From Aphelocoma coerulescens (lineage: Eukaryota; Chordata; Aves; Passeriformes; Corvidae), in NCBI RefSeq assembly GCF_041296385.1, contig NC_091020.1:36681501-36745500 (forward strand): 64,000 nt of DNA, read 5' to 3'. Within the stretch, counting starts at the first letter, position 1, and each line of letters opens with the position of its first letter. The position numbers were made by a program, and so were the translations under genes. Below the pieces are notes generated by a model, which had not been told where the DNA came from, did no database searches, and saw nothing but the letters and a program-made list of their open reading frames with translations. Shown here in pieces: positions 58,061-64,000 of the stretch.

Positions 58061-59619
58061 CACTTTAACTATGTTTGCTTGAAACGTGCACATACTGACA
58101 CTTCCTTGCATCACACCTTGCATCATATCTAGAGGGAGATACTTCCAACTGCTCAGCTTTTTCCGAAGGTTCAGTAGTATTTTAATTAATTGAAAAATGT
58201 GAGGTGTTTTCCTGAGATCTTGGCAGAACTGAAATTCTTACTTTGTCTTCACAGCACTTCTTCCAAAACCTCTTAATTAAATCCATGAACTTAAGAGCTT
58301 TAAGAAAATGGAAGTTCTCATTAAATGGGCATATAAAAAGTCAGAAAACGTACAAAGTTGTTTGTTAAAGTGGAAATTTCCAGTGTTTTTGAAATGTGAC
58401 ATTCACAAAGACAGCTTATTAGACTATTCCATGTGTTCTGTTCCATTTTTCATGCATTTTCCTGCTTAAAAAGGGTATTTTTCCTTTAGTACATATTATA
58501 AGGTAAAGAATATGAGGTGTACAGTGTCAGTGCTCGTAGAGGAGAGGTGCTCGCTGTCTGCCTGTGCTATTTTCTTGATGTTCCAGGGCAGAGTATCCCT
58601 TTCCATTGTGTGCCCAACCTGAGGTATATCACTGTAAGTATAAGCCCTTGTCCTGTAAAATATCTGTGGATTGTGCAAGTGTTTCTTCTCTAGAGCATAA
58701 ACAAATCACAGTTTGAAAATACAATAGGTAGATTTGTCAAAACCCCATTTGGAATTGGGGAATTTACTTCATTTGAGTTTTCTGTCTGTCTCTAAGCACT
58801 AGCTGTGGCTTGCCATGGGAGACAAATGGGTGCTTTTTTCAAATAATTTAAGTAACCATGAATTCAAGTGGCATTCTTTAATGCATTTTGGAAATAGATG
58901 TTAGATCTCTGAGAAGAGAGAGTAGAAGCTGCATTCTTCCCAAAGCACTCAATTCTTTCTCTCAGGGAAGATGCTGGTTTGAGTATTGTGTTTGCAGTAC
59001 TGAGACCTTTGGATCAAAGCTCTGTTCACAGCTCAGCCTACTCTGGACTTACTGGCCTTTTCATAGAACTATGGCCCTTGCATGTTCCTGGGAAGGTGAT
59101 GCACTGCTTGGCTTCCTCCGAAGGCAGAGGGTGAAGTGGATGGATCGTCTGCTTCATTGTGGTGCTTGAATTTGCCCCAGTTCTTGTGAGTCTGTAACAT
59201 TTTCCCTCTGATCCCTGAACCAAGGGATCTACAGGCAAATTGGCCTTTATAATAAAGTAAGCTTATGGTAAGTCATAAAAAATAGCTGGAAAGGCTGCTC
59301 ACCTTGTAGCTTAAGGTGGTTGGTAGAGCTATTGAAACAGTCTGGATTAACTACTATGGGCCTCCTCAGTTCAGAAGACATTGAGTTGCAGGGTTCTTTT
59401 TGTTCTGGTTCCTGTTGTGGTCAGTGTGGCTGGGACTGACAGTGGGGTGTGCTGCAATGGCCTGAGATGTGTAGAAGTAGCCCTGACCCCAGCACTGCTC
59501 TCTCCCTCGGCACCCAGCGTTTGTCCATCCGTGCCTTTTGCCACAGCACTGTGCCCATGCCTTTGGGTGTGCTCCAGCTGGATTTATCTCCAGAGTTTAG
59601 AACTGTAGTTAGTTGGTTG

Positions 59620-59720
59620 TATGGTCTTTGTTTCTTTGGTGGGTTTTTTTTGTTTGTTTGTTTTTGATGGTGGTGTTTTTATTGTTTTGTTTTGGGGGTT
59701 TGGGTTGTGTGGTTTTGGTA
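59620..59720 (+). repeat. G/T-rich low-complexity tract in intron 1
   Basis: TTTGTTTGTTTG units, TTTTGTTTTGGGGG and GGGTTTGGG runs occur over about 100 bases. It is the complementary composition to the A/C tracts, and the runs are irregular rather than true telomeric repeats. Confidence 0.85.
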
Positions 59721-60601
59721 TATTTTGAAAGGGACTGGCTTCTGATAATGAACTTTAAGAAAATGTGATGCAAACAGGTCGCAATAAATACTGCCCCAGT
59801 GAACTGTGTTTCAAGTGAGTTATCAGAGAAGTGGTAAATCCCTTTGGTCCTTTTAATCCTCTCCTGGGTTTGAAAGGGTAACCTAGTCTCCATGGTAGTG
59901 AGTTTTCTTGGAGCAGTGTTCTCCCTTCTGTCTGTTTTGTACTTTTCTACTCCTTTTATCATTGCTTGTGCCTCAGAGATGGATAAAATGGAAATTCTCG
60001 TGTCTGAAGCCACGTTGCATAAATATTTTTGTAGTATATTGCAAGACGTGCTGGCTGTTTAGGGATCTCAAACAGGAGCAACAACTGCACTGAGCTCAGT
60101 TAGTATTTGTGATTAATTAAGCTTATGGTGCCTGGAGAGCCTGTAGTACAATTGGCAGTACAAATGCACTGCAAATGATAGTGTGTACTAAGGAGACAAG
60201 GTCTCAATTTGGGAAAACAAACTGTTTGTAAAATTCCTAAAATTCAGTGCCTGATACAGGACCTGGAGTACAGCAAGTGTTTTACCTTATGGAAAAAAAT
60301 GCAAAGCAAATGCCAAAGGACATGGCATTAACAGAGATTGTTTAAATGTCTGGGGCACCTGACAAGTGGGTGACTGCTGTTTGAGCAGAGCTGTAGGTAC
60401 CTGTTGCTGGGAGTGCGTGGGTTGGATTTGGAGAGCCTGCTCTACAGCTTTGCTGCTCTTTCTCATAAGATGCTGGGTTTTGTTTAATCAATGTAAGTAG
60501 GAATAGAGGTGAGATTACCTCAGGGAGTGCTGCACCATCAGCGAAGTGACCATGCTCCTCACGTTGTTTGTTTGGCACATTAATTGATGTGCCAGCCTCG
60601 T

Positions 60602-60618
60602 CCCCCCCCCCCCCCCCC
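60602..60618 (+). repeat. Homopolymer C17
   Basis: Seventeen consecutive Cs on the + strand. The length is a likely site of assembly or polymerase error. It also reads as poly-Gly in a 187-codon minus frame (60342-60905), which is not considered a gene. Confidence 0.95.
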
Positions 60619-62283
60619 TTAGTTCCTGTGCTGTTGGGTGCCTGGGTCCAGTGTACCACCTCCTGCCCTCGCTCAGTGCCGGGGAGGCTGAAGAGGAGAT
60701 CAGCACACAGCTGGGTTTGCGTGTGGAAATTAAGGATGGCAAGAACCAGTTCTCGAAAAGCCTGTGTTCCTTGTGGGACTCTGGAAATGGCCGTGGTGGG
60801 GGGTTTTGGCCCCAGGTGTGCTGATAAACTTGAGGCACAGTTCTCTGAAGTGTCCTTTTTCCAGACTGCCTGATATTTGCTCCTCTGATAAATTGCAGGG
60901 TACAAACCAAGGCAGGGAGCAAAACTGGCCTGCCTTCATTGAGCAGTGCTTCAGACTTTCACTGGAATTTATCGCTGCATCTTGTTTACTTCTTTGAGTG
61001 TTCTTTGCAAACACAACAGCATCAGATTTGGCCTTTAAAAAAGGAGGCAATGTGCAATTTCTGTTCTACCTCATTTTGCTTAATTGAATATTTTTTGAAA
61101 TAAGTCTGCCATCCTTGCTTGGCAAGGTCCCCTGAAATCTCTAGCCACAAGAAGCTCTGCTTGCCATCTGTGAACTGGATTTTCTTTTGGTTTTCTGTCT
61201 CAAGTTGCTGTTCTTTTTTTAAACTCAGCATAGACATTCCCAGCAGTTAAGTTTCTGAGAGCAGCCGTACTTGGGTGATGCTGCTGGCAGCCTCTGTGAG
61301 TGGCTGGTCCCTGTGAGCAGAGTGTGAGCCCAGAGCCCTGCTGCTCCTTTGGTTAACAACGGCCATGCTCCCATCATGGAGCACTGGAGATAACAGGGAA
61401 ATGAAAACATGCCAGCTTCTGGATTTTTGCCAAGTAACTGCTAATTCTGGTAGTTCAACAATGTTTAGGACTAGCATGTCTGGAATAGACCTTTTTTTTA
61501 ATTTGTCAAACAGAATACATTATTTTCAAGATAAACCAAGTTTAATACTCTGCTAGTTTTTAAATCTGACAAATAGCTAAAGCTAAAAACCCCAAGCACA
61601 ATTGCTGTATTCTTCTTTTATAATGATTTTTATTAGTTGATATGTTGCAGCAATATGTATCTCTTATACTGGTGTCAGTCCTTCCTACCCGTGAGGGAGA
61701 TGAACTATGTCACATATTTGTATTTAATGAGCAAAAAGGTTAAAGTGCACTTTTCTTCTCAATTCATGGATTTTCATCGTGTTTTGAACCCAGTCTTCAG
61801 TGTTTTAAAACTGCTGAATCTCGCAGTTGTACTCATGGTTGTATCCAAAGGTTGGGACAGAGGCGGGTGATGTACATTTTCCCATGTTTTGGTTGGATTC
61901 CCACCAGTGGGTGGAAGGAGCATTGTGCTGAACCCGTGGGGCACAACCCCGTCAGTGGTCGTGTGATTCTGGCACCGGCACTTCTGTGCCAGGGCTGTGT
62001 TTGAGGGGGTCTGGGTTCAGGGAATGTACAGATGTGGGTCCAGGTGCTTACCTGACTGATTCCTGAGAGCATCATAACTTGCTGGTACTTTGAGTGTTAG
62101 ATGTGAACTTGTAATGACAATCTTAATGAAAATGATGTGAAATTACTTATCCAAGTTGTTCTTGCACAATTTATTGGTTTTTCATTAAATATCACACAAA
62201 AACTGTGACTATGTACAAGGGAAGACAGGAATGGAAAGGTGACAGGACTAGTATCTGTTCTTACTAGTTTATCAGCACTATGA

Positions 62284-62304
62284 TTTTTTTTTTTTTTTTT
62301 TTTT
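62284..62304 (+). repeat. Homopolymer T21
   Basis: Twenty-one consecutive Ts in INPP5A intron 1. No retrotransposed body is evident upstream on the minus strand, so it is called a simple run and not a poly(A) tail. Confidence 0.95.
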
Positions 62305-62694
62305 GGTAACTTGCCTGATTAGCATGATGCTGTTACATCCAATAATTTTATTTTGTTTTGATGGGAGATTTCATAAGGTTTATCTATGTAAGTAACTTCA
62401 GTGAACCCTCAAGCCTCTTGGTGTAAAGAAAACAAACAGGATTTTCCACAAATACTAGTGAAGCCAAAATAGCTGTAGTCAAAGTGAAACAGCTGAGGAT
62501 TGGGTTGGAGGATAAGGTGTGTATTATTCAGGAAGGAAGTAGGAAGCATTGGAGTGAAGCTATGTGTGAATTCTCTCATTCCTCTGTATAAGGATAACCC
62601 ACAAAGGTGATGTTTTTCTATATCTGCAAATATTTATTACATTAGATGGATTGATGTTTTAAACAAAGTAAAGCTCTTGATGAAATTTAGTGTA

Positions 62695-62712
62695 AGTTTC
62701 CATATGGAAACT
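62695..62712. other. 18-bp perfect palindrome
   Basis: AGTTTCCATATGGAAACT reads identically on both strands. It contains opposed GGAAA half-sites of the NFAT/Rel type around a CATATG core. It is too short between CC and GG to be a CArG box. It lies in INPP5A intron 1. Confidence 0.9.
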
Positions 62713-63512
62713 ATGTCAAATATAATCAAACCAGTCATGCAAAGTATTAATAACTGTGCTTAGCAAATCCTTTAAGGTTTTGATGAGACCTTTACGTGTT
62801 AGGGATTAATATGCTTTTTTTCAGATACTCACTGAAATTGCCTTCTCAAATTGTAGTAATTACTGGAAAAGTGTTGTGTGAAAAAAATCTTGCTGCATCA
62901 CTGGTTGGACTGGCCATGTGTGTTTCAAACTCTGCTATTCCATTCCCACTCTCCTTGGGAGCCGCTCTCATGATGTTCTGTGTTACGGTGCATCTGCAAA
63001 TAATGTGGATTGCCAGCTGATCCTCAAGCACAAATGCTGTGACTGCAGTTAACAGCTGCCTGCAAGTGTTACTGGATTTTAATTTTTTTTTTCCTGACCC
63101 AACTCCGTGGACAACTTTCTGAAAATTGATAAACCAAGTTTCACACTGTAGCACAGTATTTTTATTGTATTTTGTTTGCCTTCATCAAGTATTGTGGATG
63201 TATATAGACTGAGGGCACTTCAGGTTAAGGCTGTGATGGTAGAAACATACATGTGCCTCTTAGGTAAAACAGACATGGAAAGACTAACCAGAAGGCTGAG
63301 GTTTGAGTGACAGGGTGCAGTGTTTACTAACTCTTACAGTGGAACTTTTTTCCCATGGACTTTTGTAATGTAATTCAAGTTTTTTCAGTGCAGGGAGAAT
63401 ACCTGGCAGGATAAAAACTACCATTTTGGGCTTTTTCATCTTCCACAAAGGTTCTTTTGTGCCAAAGTGCTGAAATTCTGATAAATCCTTCTTTTTTGGG
63501 GAGTAGTTTCAG

Positions 63513-63588
63513 CAGCAGCTGTCCATGGGGCATGCTGCATCTTAAGAGATGAATTCTGCAGTGAAATTATTCAAAGCCAAAGCTCCAG
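63513..63588 (+). other. Exon-like segment with strong donor near the window end
   Basis: An acceptor-like CCTTCTTTTTTGGGGAGTAG-TTTCAG precedes CAGCAGCTGTCC, and a strong donor CTCCAG|GTAAAG follows base 63588. The included frame from the ATG at 63549 reads MNSAVKLFKAKAPG up to the donor. It is not the expected INPP5A exon 2. It could be an alternative first exon, an exonised fragment or chance. Confidence 0.2.
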
Positions 63589-64000
63589 GTAAAGACTTTG
63601 TGGCCAGGTACAGTGGTGTATGTTTGGGGTGCACTTCATGCAATAGTTTTGTTGGGCAGGAAACAATCTCCTTCATTCAAAGTTTGTCTTCATCCAATCA
63701 ATTTGTACGTGACCCTATTCCTGCTTTTCTTCTCTTCCAACCTTCCTCTGTCTTTCCCCCTTTCTGTGTTGCTTTGCAAACACAGATTAGGGCTGTGCTC
63801 TGCAAGTAGATCCTTTTATTTTCCCTTGGCATCACATGTGGTCAAAGCACAGCAGCCAAAGTGGCACAACCAAAATGGGCCCAGCTGTCCAGAACTCTTC
63901 CCAGGCTTCATACTTAAGATGCAGATTTCCATGGCAGTAAAGGAGATGGGACCAGAGTTATTACTAAAGACTCTGGAGAGGGCGTTGGACAGGTAACTGT

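Larger units (their letters stand above)
45179..64000 (+). other. INPP5A: INPP5A intron 1 (5' part, runs off the window)
   Basis: The stretch begins with the consensus donor GTAAGT. I found no segment resembling the expected second exon, so it is read as a first intron longer than 18.8 kb; INPP5A is known in mammals as a very long gene. Contents: CpG-island tail to 45560, CR1 fragments at 47960-48031 and 55960-56135, an exon-like segment ending at 49750, a 28-bp triplicate at 53889-53966, an A14 run at 56823-56836, a CpG-rich patch at 56950-57280, an A/C-rich patch at 57770-57850, a stem-loop at 58027-58060, a G/T-rich patch at 59620-59720, C17 at 60602-60618, T21 at 62284-62304, an 18-bp palindrome at 62695-62712, and an exon-like segment ending at 63588. 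Nothing else recognisable was seen between these items. Confidence 0.8.

Noticed and set aside
59690..59715. GGGTTTGGG-like sequence as possible interstitial telomeric repeat
   Set aside because: The runs are irregular and not TTAGGG multiples; it is part of a G/T-rich low-complexity tract.
60342..60922. 187- and 135-codon minus frames with a poly-Gly run
   Set aside because: Poly-Gly comes from the C17 homopolymer; the remaining sequence has no recognised domain.
62284..62304. T21 as the poly(A) tail of a minus-strand processed pseudogene
   Set aside because: No gene-like or repeat body was found next to it and no flanking target-site duplication was evident.
62695..62712. CCATATGG as an SRF CArG box
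   Set aside because: CArG boxes need six A/T bases between CC and GG; here there are four.
63598..63996. 132-codon + frame at the window end as an INPP5A exon
   Set aside because: The translation does not resemble INPP5A, and the frame ends on a stop that overlaps a donor-like site.
1..64000. Prokaryotic-type systems, CRISPR arrays, rRNA, tRNA or complete transposon genes
   Set aside because: No direct-repeat/spacer arrays, RNA gene signatures or long conserved frames were seen; the tandem repeats lack unique spacers.

Overview
This window looks like nuclear DNA of a bird. The evidence is at least twelve fragments of the avian LINE CR1 on both strands, long AT-rich single-copy stretches without sustained reading frames, several CpG islands, and GC-rich minisatellites. 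A passerine or other neoavian is plausible from the style of the CR1 tails, but the sequence alone does not prove it. There are no prokaryotic genes, CRISPR arrays, rRNA genes or intact transposon genes.

The only protein-coding exon I can name is the first coding exon of INPP5A (type I inositol polyphosphate 5-phosphatase) on the + strand. Its ATG is at 45104 and its splice donor follows base 45178. The 25 residues fit the N-terminus of vertebrate INPP5A as I recall it. The exon lies in a strong CpG island (about 43950-45560) with a CRE-like site, a TTTTAAGAG element and two short upstream ORFs. I could not find exon 2, so 45179 to the window end is read as the 5' part of a large first intron.

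Layout: 1-43900 is gene-free by my reading and is probably the intergenic desert upstream of INPP5A. It holds a perfectly phased 10-bp minisatellite (about 1293-1930), a small CpG-rich patch (6240-6420), a homeodomain-motif cluster (9960-10045), and an orphan CpG island (22600-23410). That island contains a G-rich 20-22 bp minisatellite and G-quadruplex motifs and is followed at once by a cluster of perfect palindromes (23471-23558). There is also a two-copy 101-bp tandem duplication (37982-38177) and scattered CR1 pieces. The INPP5A island follows. The intron (45179-64000) holds two CR1 fragments, a CpG-rich patch (56950-57280), a 28-bp triplicate, a 13-bp stem-loop, an 18-bp perfect palindrome, homopolymer runs, and two exon-like segments with strong donor sites.

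Functionally, the window reads as the promoter, first exon and upstream regulatory landscape of one signalling gene. I see no evidence of a novel multi-gene system. The most interesting items are the indel-free 10-bp minisatellite, the orphan CpG island with its adjacent palindromes, and the uORFs in the INPP5A leader.
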